A stretch of DNA of 64,000 nucleotides from Sphingomonas naasensis (GTDB lineage: Bacteria; Pseudomonadota; Alphaproteobacteria; Sphingomonadales; Sphingomonadaceae): NCBI RefSeq assembly GCF_004792695.1, contig NZ_SRXU01000008.1, forward strand, positions 1 to 64,000, in the 5' to 3' direction. Under the pieces are notes generated by a model. That model made no database searches. It saw nothing but the letters and a program-made list of their open reading frames with translations, and had not been told where the DNA came from. Of the stretch, positions 29,093-36,328 are shown one piece after another (position 1 is the stretch's first letter; every line of letters starts with the position of its first letter). A program made the translations under genes and the position numbers.

Positions 29093-29127
29093 ATGAGGCC
29101 GGGACCGCTTGACGGTTCCGGCCTCAT
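29093..29127. terminator. Strong hairpin between ihfB and tRNA-Leu
   Basis: A 15-bp stem (one G-T pair) encloses a five-base loop (CTTGA), starting 30 bp after the ihfB stop. There is no long T run, so it may stabilise the mRNA end or terminate weakly. Confidence 0.6.
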
Positions 29128-29148
29128 GCGCTTGGCAGGCGGCGACGT

Positions 29149-29235
29149 GCGGACGTGGCGGAACCGGTAGACGCCGGAGACTTAAAATCTTCTGCCCCTC
29201 GGGGCGTGCGGGTTCGAGTCCCGCCGTCCGCACCA
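29149..29235 (+). tRNA. tRNA-Leu (anticodon TAA)
   Basis: An 87-nt class II tRNA with a long variable arm (CTGCCCCTCGGGGCG). The acceptor stem GCGGACG/CGTCCGC, T arm (CGGGTTCGAGTCCCG) and encoded CCA are intact. The anticodon loop CTTAAAA gives TAA, which reads the rare leucine codon TTA. Its 3' end is duplicated at 30162-30178, showing that a mobile element used it as a target and that the tRNA was regenerated. Confidence 0.97.
29219..29235 (+). repeat. Attachment site copy, tRNA side (attL)
   Basis: TCCCGCCGTCCGCACCA, the last 17 bases of tRNA-Leu, is repeated exactly and in the same direction at 30162-30178. Duplication of a tRNA 3' end is the mark left by tyrosine-integrase insertion. 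Confidence 0.8.
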
Positions 29236-29328
29236 AAATCGACCCAAGGGCTTGATTTCCCGAGAAAACGGCTGATTTCTGCGGCTTGCACTCCCGCCAA
29301 CGTACAAGGCGGAGGTACAAACGCGGCC

Positions 29329-29658
29329 ATGGGAATAATCGTGAAGCACATCCAATCGCATCCCAAAACAGGGCGGCTGAGCTTCCGCCGAGCGTATCCG
29401 CCGGAACTGCAATCCTTCATTCCCGGACAGCCGACGCAACTCCGCCGCTCGCTCCAAGCCACGCACATCGGAGCCCCCGGCGCCTTGACCATCTACGAGG
29501 CGGCCCTAGCGGAATACGAGGAAACGACGTCAAGGGCCCGCCGGCTGGCAACCGGCGATTTCGATGTACTCGACCCGCCGATGATCGCTCGCCTCGGTAA
29601 GATCTTCGAGATCGAATGGCTTGAAGCCGTCTCCAATGTCCTCCAGCGCTCGGTCCCC
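29329..29658 (+). pseudogene. Truncated tyrosine-type integrase, N-terminal fragment
   Basis: The reading frame from ATG 29329 (GGAGGT upstream) encodes HIQSHPKTGRLSFRRAYPPE and continues through LQSFIPGQPTQLRRSLQA, the conserved N-terminal DNA-binding region of phage-like integrases found beside tRNA genes in sphingomonads. Similarity appears to stop near residue 110 (around EIEWLEAVSN). The frame stays open to 29910, but that part crosses a minus-strand terminator and gene and looks non-coding. The catalytic core with its Arg-His-Arg-Tyr residues is missing, so the fragment cannot act as a recombinase. Confidence 0.7.
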
Positions 29659-29678
29659 AGTCACAACCCCTCCCAAAG

Positions 29679-29709
29679 AAAAAGGGGCCCGAACTCAGCC
29701 GGACCCCCT
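29679..29709 (-). terminator. Terminator of the island gene
   Basis: On the minus strand GGGGTCCG and CGGGCCCC pair around an eight-base loop and are followed by TTTTTC. It is 29 bp after the stop of the 91-residue gene and inside what would be the integrase frame, supporting the idea that the integrase ends before it. Confidence 0.75.
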
Positions 29710-29737
29710 TCTGGCTTCGCGCCGGGATCGTCTCGGG

Positions 29738-30013
29738 TCAGCCGATCCAAGTCAATAGCTTCTCAAGGTCTTCCCTCGTCAACACCACGCGCTGGAGGGT
29801 CTGAGTGTCGCGGTCGACTTGATCGACGACGACGACGCCGCAGCCCATATTGTCAGCGAACGTGTTCCCGTCGCCGAGGTCCAGCTCCATCGGGTTTTCG
29901 TCGGATGTGACGGGCCCGGGGCGGCCCACCATTGCCCGACAGGCTGCTCCATAGCGCTTCGCGGCCACCGCAAGCGGGCTCTGTGCCACTAGCGCTCCAG
30001 CATAGACCGTCAT
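29738..30013 (-). CDS. Hypothetical 91-residue protein in the island remnant
   Basis: The gene starts MTVYAGALVAQSPLAVAAKRYG at ATG 30013, a few bases after AAGGGGACAAG, and has its own terminator. The product has a conserved-looking middle (ELDLGDGNTFADNMGCGVVVVDQVDRDTQTLQRVVLTREDLEKLLTWIG) with a valine-rich strand and a C-terminal helix. No signal peptide or membrane helix is evident. It reads as a small cytoplasmic cargo protein of the element; family unknown. Confidence 0.65.
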   Translation of the reverse strand: MTVYAGALVAQSPLAVAAKRYGAACRAMVGRPGPVTSDENPMELDLGDGNTFADNMGCGVVVVDQVDRDTQTLQRVVLTREDLEKLLTWIG

Positions 30014-30161
30014 TACTTGTCCCCTTCCCGTGTACACGCCCTCATCGGCATGCGGCTTGATCGCACACCCGAATCGAGGGTACAAGAGGGAGGTCAAAGC
30101 AAAGTTGGCTCCGGGAGAAAACTCACGGATTTCTGCCGTTTCTCAAGTGCCGGTGGCAGAC

Positions 30162-30178
30162 TCCCGCCGTCCGCACCA
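30162..30178 (+). repeat. Attachment site copy, distal side (attR)
   Basis: An exact direct copy of the last 17 bases of tRNA-Leu marks the far end of the remnant. The stop codon of the next gene begins three bases beyond it. Confidence 0.8.
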
Positions 30179-30180
30179 GC

Positions 30181-30417
30181 CTATGGGCTGTCGGGATCGT
30201 CATTGCCTTCGGTCGCGATGATGATGCCGCCGGCAACGATCGCAACGAGGCCGATGATCGCGATGATCGGAGCGCCGCCGAGCTCGGATGCGTTCTCGGC
30301 CTCGGTCGAGGAACGCAACGAGAGTTGGGAAGCAGCGCCTTGCGCGGCGAGCGCCGGCGTCGCGGCCAGCGAGAGCGCGGCCAATGCGGTCGCGGCTTGT
30401 CCCAGAATACGCGCCAT
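30181..30417 (-). CDS. Small exported membrane-anchored protein, 78 residues
   Basis: The product has an N-terminal signal peptide (ATALAALSLAATPALAAQ), a short Ser/Glu/Asn-rich stretch, and a single hydrophobic helix (APIIAIIGLVAIVAGGIIIATE) followed by an acidic tail, NDDPDSP. Small proteins of this layout are frequent in sphingomonads, but I know of no function. A GGAAC-N16-GGTT element lies upstream, suggesting control by the EcfG general stress sigma factor. The gene ends three bases past the island boundary. Confidence 0.75.
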   Translation of the reverse strand: MARILGQAATALAALSLAATPALAAQGAASQLSLRSSTEAENASELGGAPIIAIIGLVAIVAGGIIIATEGNDDPDSP

Positions 30418-30455
30418 CGAATTACTCCTCGACTGGGGGATTGGGGCAACCCCAC

Positions 30456-30480
30456 AACCTTCGACTCGGACGCAGGTTCC
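30456..30480 (-). promoter_or_regulatory. Candidate EcfG-type stress promoter for the 78-residue gene
   Basis: On the minus strand GGAAC (30480-30476) and GGTT (30459-30456) are separated by 16 bp, matching the alphaproteobacterial EcfG pattern GGAAC-N16/17-cGTT except for the weakly conserved first base of the -10 box. The start codon is about 40 bp downstream. Confidence 0.5.
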
Positions 30481-30591
30481 CAAAATTGCGCTGCGATGCG
30501 GCGCGCAGCGGCCAAGGAGGTTCGGAGAGGGGTTGGCAGCATGCGGCCCGGGCCATAGACCCACGGCTGTCCGCCATCGCTGGAAGCCCGC

Positions 30592-32049
30592 ATGAACCGC
30601 TCGATCCTGCCTGTGCTGCTCGCCTTGGGGCTGGCGACGGGCGGGTGCGGCAACGGGCAGCGCAAGGACGATGCTCCGGTCGTGGTCAGCGCGATCGGCG
30701 GCGAGGCGCGTGCCGCCGATCCGAGCGCCGGCCCGCTCGACCCCGCCGAACGCGTGCTGATGGGGGCGACCGCGCAGGGACTGGTGCGTTTCGACGCCAC
30801 CGGCCAGATCGAACCCGGCCTCGCCGAGCGCTGGATCGTCATCGATGACGGGCGCAGCTACATCTTCCGCCTGCGCGAGGCCTATTGGCCCGACGGCACC
30901 CCGGTGACCGCGGCGCAAGTGGTGCGGGTGCTGCGCCGCGCCGCCGCCCCCGCCAGCCGCAACGCGCTGGCCCCCTTCCTCGCGGTGATCGACGAGATCG
31001 TCGAGATGACTCCGACGGTGATCGAGGTGCGGCTCAAGCGCCCGCGCCCGGATCTGCTCAAGCTCTTCGCCCAGCCCGAGCTCGCGGTGTTCCGCACCGG
31101 CACGCTCGACGGCAGCGGCCCCTTCCTCGCCCGGGCGATGGCCGGCGGACCGTTGCTCATCCCCGCCCGCGATCCGCAGCGGCAGGACAATGCGACGCCC
31201 GAGCCCGAGGAGACGGTGCGGCTCCACGGCGAGCGCGCCGCGCTGGCGATCGCGCGCTTCAAGGCCGGCGAATCGGACCTCGTCCTCGGCGGGACCTTTG
31301 CCGACTGGCCGATCGTCGACCCGGCGAAGCTGGCCCCGGCCAATGTCCGGCTCGACCAGCCCAACGGGCTGTTCGGGCTGGCGGTGATGCTGCGCGAGGG
31401 GTTCCTCGCCGATCCCGCCAACCGCGCCGCGATCGCGATGGCGATCGACCGCGCCGCGCTCACCCGCGAAGTCCAGCCCCACTGGGCGCCGGTGGAGACG
31501 ATCCTCCCCGGCAAGCTCGATTCGGCCGCCCTGCCCGCCCAACCCGGCTGGGCGACGCTGCCGATCGCGGCGCGGCGCGATGCGGCGCGCGCGCAGGTCG
31601 CGGCGTGGCGGCGCCAGCATCCCGAGCCGCTCGTCGTCCGCATCGCGCTGCCCGCGGGCCCCGGCGCCACTTTGGTCTGGGCGCATCTCGCCGAGGCGCT
31701 GGTTGCGATCGGCATCGAGCCGCGCCGCGTCGGGCCCGGCGCGACCGCCGAGCTGAAGCTGATCGATGCCGTCGCGCCCTATGACAGCGGCCGCTGGTTC
31801 GTGCAGACCGCCTGCGTCGCCTGCCCCGACACGCTAGAGGCGCTGATCCTCGCCGGGCGCGAGGCGCCCGACCTGGCGGCGCGGGCGCAGCGAATTGCCG
31901 AGGCCGATGCCGCGCTCACCGGGGATTCCTCTTATATTCCAATCGCTCAGCCCCTACGTTGGTCTCTGGTCGCATTGCGGCTGGATGGATGGCAGCGGAA
32001 CGCGCGTGCGTGGCACCCGTTGAACCATCTGCGAAACGAGACGGAGTGA
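30592..32049 (+). CDS. Periplasmic solute-binding lipoprotein, SBP family 5-like
   Basis: The 485-residue protein has a lipobox at LATGGC with Cys19 and then the two-lobed fold of oligopeptide/dipeptide-binding proteins (SBP_bac_5): GATAQGLVRFDATGQIEPGLAERW, LREAYWPDGTPVTAAQVV near 100-117, and IAMAIDRAALTREV near 281. It would bind peptides or related ligands in the periplasm for an ABC importer, but no permease or ATPase gene is nearby, so it is an orphan or works with a distant transporter. The final 17 codons contain a promoter-like element for the next gene. Confidence 0.85.
   Translation: MNRSILPVLLALGLATGGCGNGQRKDDAPVVVSAIGGEARAADPSAGPLDPAERVLMGATAQGLVRFDATGQIEPGLAERWIVIDDGRSYIFRLREAYWPDGTPVTAAQVVRVLRRAAAPASRNALAPFLAVIDEIVEMTPTVIEVRLKRPRPDLLKLFAQPELAVFRTGTLDGSGPFLARAMAGGPLLIPARDPQRQDNATPEPEETVRLHGERAALAIARFKAGESDLVLGGTFADWPIVDPAKLAPANVRLDQPNGLFGLAVMLREGFLADPANRAAIAMAIDRAALTREVQPHWAPVETILPGKLDSAALPAQPGWATLPIAARRDAARAQVAAWRRQHPEPLVVRIALPAGPGATLVWAHLAEALVAIGIEPRRVGPGATAELKLIDAVAPYDSGRWFVQTACVACPDTLEALILAGREAPDLAARAQRIAEADAALTGDSSYIPIAQPLRWSLVALRLDGWQRNARAWHPLNHLRNETE
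31997..32022 (+). promoter_or_regulatory. Candidate EcfG-type promoter inside the end of the SBP gene
   Basis: GGAAC (31997-32001), 16 bp, then CGTTG (32018-32022) matches the EcfG consensus exactly. It lies in coding sequence 31 bp before the DUF4112 start codon, which leaves a leader of about 25 bases. Confidence 0.55.
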
Positions 32050-32052
32050 CGT

Positions 32053-32496
32053 GTGGCGAGACCCGAACAGATGGCGATGGGATGGACCGCGGCGGCGAAG
32101 AACCTGCCGCTCGGCAAGGATCCGGCATCGGTGCGGCGGCGCATCGAGGCGATGGAGCATCTGCTCGAGCGCAGCCTGACGCTGCCGGGCACGCGCTTCC
32201 CGATCGGACTCGACGTGGTGCTCGACTTTGTCCCCGGCATCGGCACCACCGTCGCCGCGGCGATGGGTGCTTGGATGGCATGGGAGGCACGCAACCTCGG
32301 CATGTCGAAGACGCAGGTCGCGCGGATGGCGGGCAATGTCGGGTTCGACTGGGTGCTGGGGCTGATCCCGTGGATCGGCGCGATCCCCGACCTGTTCTTC
32401 CGATCGAACTCGCGCAACCTCAAGCTGATCAAGAAGCATCTCGACAAACATCACCCGTCGACCGCGACGTTGGATCAGCCGGCGAGTCGGAAATAG
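32053..32496 (+). CDS. DUF4112 family membrane protein
   Basis: The 147-residue protein begins with GTG (two overlapping GTG codons at 32051 and 32053; the in-frame one is used). It has the DUF4112 hallmark LPGTRFPIGLDVVLDFVPGIG followed by AAAMGAWMAWEAR and WVLGLIPWIGAIPDLFF, forming two hydrophobic hairpins, and ends with a positively charged tail. It is an inner membrane protein of unknown role. A stress-type promoter lies just upstream. Confidence 0.88.
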   Translation: MARPEQMAMGWTAAAKNLPLGKDPASVRRRIEAMEHLLERSLTLPGTRFPIGLDVVLDFVPGIGTTVAAAMGAWMAWEARNLGMSKTQVARMAGNVGFDWVLGLIPWIGAIPDLFFRSNSRNLKLIKKHLDKHHPSTATLDQPASRK

Positions 32497-32667
32497 GATT
32501 TCGCGGGTCAAGAGTCGCAAGAGTCGCAGTAGAACGACTCTTGCGTTGCGCGCGGTTGAAACAAAATTGCGCAAACCTGTAGGCGAATTCGACGGTTCAA
32601 AGAGCCTGCGCGCATGGCGGCGCGCCGCGCCAGCCCAACAGACCAAATCCTACATTGCAAGCCCGGT

Positions 32668-33513
32668 TCAGGCGGCGGCGAAATCGAGCCCGATATCGGC
32701 CGCCGGAGCCGACTGGGTCAGCCGGCCGACGCTGACATAGGTCACCCCGCTCGCGGCGATCGCGCGGATCGTATCGAGGCGGACGCCGCCCGAGGCCTCG
32801 GTCGGCACCCTGCCCGCGACGAGCGCCACCGCCGCGCCCAGCGTCGGCGGGTCCATATTGTCGAGCAGCAGATGCGTCGCGCCGGCATCGAGCGCGGGGG
32901 CGATCTGATCGAGCCGGTCGACCTCGACGATGACGCGCGCGATCCCCGCCGCGACGGCGCGGCGCACCGCCTCGCCGATCGAGCCGGCAACGCCGACATG
33001 ATTGTCCTTGATCATCGCCGCGTCCCACAGCCCCATGCGATGATTCTGCGCGCCGCCCATGCGGGTGGCGTATTTCTCGAGCACGCGCAGGCCGGGGATG
33101 GTCTTGCGGGTATCGAGCAAGGTGGCGCCGGTGCCCGCGATCGCATCGACATAGGCGCGGGTCAGAGTGGCGATGCCCGAGAGATGCTGGACGGTGTTGA
33201 GCGCCGAACGCTCGGCGGTGAGCATCGCGCGGGCGCGCCCGCGCAGCCGCAGCAGATCGGTGCCCGGTGCGACGCGCTGGCCGTCCTCGACCAGCCGCTC
33301 GATCGCCACCTCGGGATCGAGCGCGCGGAAGAACGCCTCGGCGATCGGGAGGCCGGCGACGGTGATCGCGTCGCGGCTGTCCATCACGCCGTCGAAGATC
33401 GCGTCCTCGGGGATCACCGCGGCGGAGGTGATGTCGCCGGCGGTGCCGAGATCCTCGGCGAGCGTGGCGCGGACAAAGGCGGCGAGGTCGAAATGGTCGA
33501 GGGTGAAGGGCAT
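32668..33513 (-). CDS. nadC: Nicotinate-nucleotide pyrophosphorylase (quinolinate phosphoribosyltransferase)
   Basis: NadC converts quinolinate and PRPP to nicotinate mononucleotide in de novo NAD synthesis. The 281-residue protein shows LAEDLGTAGDITSAAVIP near the N-terminus, the ERSALNTVQHLSGIAT helix, DTRKTIPGLRVLEKYA with the catalytic lysine and arginine residues, and the KDNHV motif. nadA is encoded 3 kb away on the same strand, but genes unrelated to NAD lie between, so they form a loose cluster; nadB is not in the window. Confidence 0.96.
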   Translation of the reverse strand: MPFTLDHFDLAAFVRATLAEDLGTAGDITSAAVIPEDAIFDGVMDSRDAITVAGLPIAEAFFRALDPEVAIERLVEDGQRVAPGTDLLRLRGRARAMLTAERSALNTVQHLSGIATLTRAYVDAIAGTGATLLDTRKTIPGLRVLEKYATRMGGAQNHRMGLWDAAMIKDNHVGVAGSIGEAVRRAVAAGIARVIVEVDRLDQIAPALDAGATHLLLDNMDPPTLGAAVALVAGRVPTEASGGVRLDTIRAIAASGVTYVSVGRLTQSAPAADIGLDFAAA

Positions 33514-33572
33514 GAATGGGCTGTAGCTTCGCCGCCATTCCGGCGAAAGCCCGGGGATTCGCTTCCCTTCCA

Positions 33573-33675
33573 TCACCGCCGCGAAAGCGGGGGCCCATCG
33601 CCGATGCTCGCCGCGAGCGCAACGGTCGTGCCTGCGGGTATCGTGGACGATGGGCCCCCGCTTTCGCGGGGGTGA
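33573..33675. repeat. REP-like inverted repeat with 28-bp arms
   Basis: Arms at 33573-33600 and 33648-33675 are reverse complements with one mismatch and share the core GCGAAAGCGGGGGCCCATCG. It lies in the divergent gap between nadC and dinB, upstream of the dinB LexA box. Confidence 0.8.
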
Positions 33676-33726
33676 CGATGGGTGTCCATGCCCTCTTCCC
33701 TTGCGGGAAGGAGTTGAACGCCGACC

Positions 33727-33741
33727 GTTCCCCACTTGTTC
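33727..33741 (+). promoter_or_regulatory. LexA (SOS) box of dinB
   Basis: GTTCCCCACTTGTTC is an exact fit to the alphaproteobacterial LexA site GTTC-N7-GTTC. It ends 21 bp before the chosen dinB start codon, as expected for a repressor site over the promoter. Confidence 0.85.
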
Positions 33742-33762
33742 GATCGGCGCTACACCGCGGGC

Positions 33763-34851
33763 GTGACCGGCACCGTCCGCAAAATCCTCCATATCGACAT
33801 GGACGCCTTCTACGCGTCGGTCGAGCAGCGCGACGCGCCCGAATTGCGCGGGCGGCCGGTGGCGGTGGGCTATGCCGCGGCGCGCGGGGTGGTGGCGGCG
33901 GCGAGCTATGAGGCGCGGACCTTCGGGGTGCGATCGGCGCTGCCTTCGGTGACCGCGCTGCGGCGCTGCCCCGAGCTGGTCTTCGTGGCGCCGCGCTTCG
34001 ACGTCTACAAGGCCGTGTCGCAGCAGATCCACGCGATCTTCGCCGACTATACCGAGCTGATCCAGCCGCTGTCGCTCGACGAGGCCTATCTCGACGTCAC
34101 CGCCAATCGCCGCGGGATCGCGACCGCCTGGGCGACCGCGAAGGAAATCCGCGCACGCATCCTCGCGGAGACCGGGCTGACCGCCTCGGCGGGCGTTTCG
34201 TACAACAAGTTCCTCGCCAAGCTCGCCTCGGACCAGCGCAAGCCCAATGGGCAGTTCGCGGTGACGCCCGAAATGGGCGCGGCCTGGGTGGAGACGCTGC
34301 CGGTCAAGCGCTTCCACGGCGTCGGGCCGGTGACCGCGGCCAAGATGAAACGGCTCGGGATCGAGACCGGGGCGGACCTGCGCGCCAAATCGCTCGATTT
34401 CCTGCGGATGCATTTCGGCAGCTCGGCCGAATGGTATCACGCGATCGCGCGCGGCGAGGACGACCGGCCGGTCAATCCGTCGCGCGAACGCAAGTCCTCC
34501 GGCTCCGAGACGACCTTCGACCGCGACCTGACCGAGCCTGTCGAGATCGAGGCGGGCGTGCTGCGCATGGCCGACGAGGTCTGGGACTGGTGCGACAAGG
34601 CGCAGGCATTCGGGCGCACGGTGACGGTGAAGGTCAAGTTCGCCGATTTCCGGCAGATCACCCGGAGCAAGAGCTTCGCAGGCGTGGTGCGGACGCAGGA
34701 TTTGCTGCGGACCGCGAGCCGCGAGCTGATCGGGCTGGTGCTGCCGCCCGAAAAGGGCATCCGACTGGTGGGGGTTACGGTTTCGAACTTCGCGGACGCG
34801 GGCGAAGCGGGCGAGGCGCTGCCGTTGTTCGGAACTGGCGAAACAGCCTAG
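33763..34851 (+). CDS. dinB: DNA polymerase IV
   Basis: DinB is an error-prone Y-family polymerase that copies past lesions during the SOS response. The 362-residue protein has the catalytic motif HIDMDAFYASVEQ, SYEARTFGVRSALPS, the second metal-binding LSLDEAYLDVT, VSYNKFLAKLASDQ, and the helix-hairpin-helix GVGPVTAAKMKRLGI. The little-finger domain follows. The start is placed at GTG 33763; a TTG at 33736 would lie inside the LexA box. The C-terminus (PLFGTGE) may include a beta-clamp binding motif. Confidence 0.95.
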   Translation: MTGTVRKILHIDMDAFYASVEQRDAPELRGRPVAVGYAAARGVVAAASYEARTFGVRSALPSVTALRRCPELVFVAPRFDVYKAVSQQIHAIFADYTELIQPLSLDEAYLDVTANRRGIATAWATAKEIRARILAETGLTASAGVSYNKFLAKLASDQRKPNGQFAVTPEMGAAWVETLPVKRFHGVGPVTAAKMKRLGIETGADLRAKSLDFLRMHFGSSAEWYHAIARGEDDRPVNPSRERKSSGSETTFDRDLTEPVEIEAGVLRMADEVWDWCDKAQAFGRTVTVKVKFADFRQITRSKSFAGVVRTQDLLRTASRELIGLVLPPEKGIRLVGVTVSNFADAGEAGEALPLFGTGETA

Positions 34852-34881
34852 ATCGTCCCCGCGCTGACGATGGGGAGGGTA

Positions 34882-35694
34882 ATGCGGTATTCGGGATTTA
34901 CAGCCTTGCGCGCTGCCGGTGGCGCGGGGGCGGCTTTGTTGATCGTGAGTCTGATCGCAGGCTGCGATCGGCAGGACGATCCCGCCGGCGAGGACGAACC
35001 GCAGATTGCACTGAACTGCCCGACGCTACCGAAGGCGGAAGCGGACGCGCTGCGTTCGGTGAAGATTCTCGATTTCGACGGCACCCGCCTGTTCATACCA
35101 AATGGATGGATCAAAGGATATTTCGACGACGGGCGCAGCAAAGCCGAGGCCGGCTTTCGCGCGATCGTCTCCAGCGCGATCGCGCCGGCTATCAACAGCA
35201 ACGAATGCCCCGGGCTGGTCCACCATTTCGCGGTCGGCGCGCGCGCGACCCGACACGGGTCGATGTCGCTCAGCCACAAAGGCCCGGTTCCGCTCACACC
35301 AGAAGAACGAAAGGCGGCCGCAGGATCGATCGTGCAGATAGCCGTGCTCTCGCGGGGTTCGTGGAATTCGGGTCCGATCCCGGAGGAATATCGTGTCGCA
35401 AAGCCCGCGGACGGAACCGTGTGGGCTGGGGGTCGCGGCCCTTCAAGCTACATTCTCAATGACGTTGCGCTGAACCGCGGCGACAGATGCACGATAACAT
35501 ATGATGATATCGATGACGCGTGGTATCTCTCCCGATGGGTCCACCCGACGCTCGGCTTCAAACTGACCATCCAGAGCGAGGCCCCCGAGCCGGACCCCAA
35601 CTGGGGAAAGCACTGCGCGCGGATCGAGCCGTTGCTGAAATGGCTGACCACTTCGCCGCAACAGCGCAGCACTTCCTTCCACTTCACCACATGA
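34882..35694 (+). CDS. Hypothetical lipoprotein
   Basis: The 270-residue protein starts at ATG 34882, four bases after GGGGAGG; an ATG four codons earlier overlaps that site. An N-terminal hydrophobic segment ends in a lipobox-like SLIAGC. The mature part is polar, with conserved-looking cysteines (NCP, NECP, DRC, KHC) and the blocks LFIPNGWIKGYFDD and VHPTLGFKL. Base composition is less GC-rich than the neighbours (many A/T-ending codons), which hints at foreign origin. Family and function unknown. Confidence 0.65.
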   Translation: MRYSGFTALRAAGGAGAALLIVSLIAGCDRQDDPAGEDEPQIALNCPTLPKAEADALRSVKILDFDGTRLFIPNGWIKGYFDDGRSKAEAGFRAIVSSAIAPAINSNECPGLVHHFAVGARATRHGSMSLSHKGPVPLTPEERKAAAGSIVQIAVLSRGSWNSGPIPEEYRVAKPADGTVWAGGRGPSSYILNDVALNRGDRCTITYDDIDDAWYLSRWVHPTLGFKLTIQSEAPEPDPNWGKHCARIEPLLKWLTTSPQQRSTSFHFTT

Positions 35695-35785
35695 GAGGCA
35701 CGACCTTGACCCACGTCATGCGGCGAAGACATATCAGGCACTACACGGCCCGAACCGGGCCGCCCGGGAAGGAAGCAATGACAAG

Positions 35786-36190
35786 ATGCCAGTCAATCGC
35801 AGGGATGTCGTGAAGGGTGTCACACTGGGCGCCGCGGCGATGACGGGGGCGGCGCCGGCTTCGGCTGCCGCGGCGACCGCGGGCAAGATCGTCCATCACG
35901 TGTTCTTCTGGCTGAAGAATCCCGGATCGGCCGCCGATCGCGACGCGCTGATCGCCGGGGTGCGCGGGCTGGGCAAGATCGCGGTGGTGCGCGGCATCGA
36001 AGTCGGCGTGCCGGCGTCGACCGAGGCGCGCGACGTGGTCGATGCCAGCTTCCACGTCTCCGAGATGCTGGTGTTCGATAATGTCGCCGACCAGAAGACC
36101 TATCAGGACCATCCGCTGCACAAGGAGTTCATCGCCCAGTGCGGGCACCTTTGGACGAAGGTGGTCGTGTACGACATGGTGACGGTCTGA
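35786..36190 (+). CDS. Dabb family (stress-responsive A/B barrel) protein with a Tat-like leader
   Basis: The 134-residue protein begins MPVNRRDVVKGVTLGAAAM, a twin-arginine-like export signal ending near ASAAA. The mature part is a dimeric alpha/beta barrel (Dabb) domain: KIVHHVFFWLKNPGSAADRDALIAGVRGLGKI, then VSEMLVFDNVADQKTYQDHPLHKEFI with the conserved YQxHP motif, ending VVVYDMVTV. Members are often small ligand-binding or stress-induced proteins; the substrate is unknown. Export of a Dabb protein is common in this group. Confidence 0.85.
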   Translation: MPVNRRDVVKGVTLGAAAMTGAAPASAAAATAGKIVHHVFFWLKNPGSAADRDALIAGVRGLGKIAVVRGIEVGVPASTEARDVVDASFHVSEMLVFDNVADQKTYQDHPLHKEFIAQCGHLWTKVVVYDMVTV

Positions 36191-36198
36191 AGTTCCCC

Positions 36199-36320
36199 CC
36201 TCGCGTAGCGGGGGAGGTGGCGCCGAAGGCGACGGAGGAGGTGTAGCCGCGAGCAAGTCGATCGCGGAGAGGCCCCCTCCACCACTTCGTGGTCCCCCTC
36301 CCCCGCTTCGCGAGGGAGGA
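36199..36320. repeat. 122-bp dispersed intergenic repeat, copy 1
   Basis: The segment is nearly identical in its two ends, and in length, to 42519-42640. Each copy starts CCTCGCG, has a GGTGGCGCCGAAGGCGACGG block, a variable centre of about 25 bp, then a CCCCCTCCACC...GGTCCCCCTCCCCCGC block, and ends CGAGGGAGGA, so the whole can fold as a long hairpin. It lies between the convergent Dabb and nadA genes. Confidence 0.8.
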
Positions 36321-36328
36321 ATTAGAGA

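Larger units (their letters stand above)
29219..30178. mobile_element. Decayed tRNA-Leu integrative island (about 0.95 kb)
   Basis: The segment lies between two direct 17-bp copies of the tRNA 3' end. It contains the beginning of a tyrosine integrase gene next to the tRNA, the usual position, and one small reversed gene. Codon use here is visibly less GC-rich than in flanking genes. The integrase is cut short, so the element is presumably immobile. The 943-bp step between the two repeats is too small for a functional island; most of the original cargo must have been deleted, or this is a minimal remnant. Confidence 0.75.

Noticed and set aside
29660-29910. C-terminal half of an integrase continuing to 29910
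   Set aside because: The frame stays open, but sequence after about 29658 loses integrase character and runs over a minus-strand terminator and gene.
33736-33762. TTG start for dinB at 33736
   Set aside because: It falls inside the LexA box and lacks a ribosome site. The GTG at 33763 is preferred.
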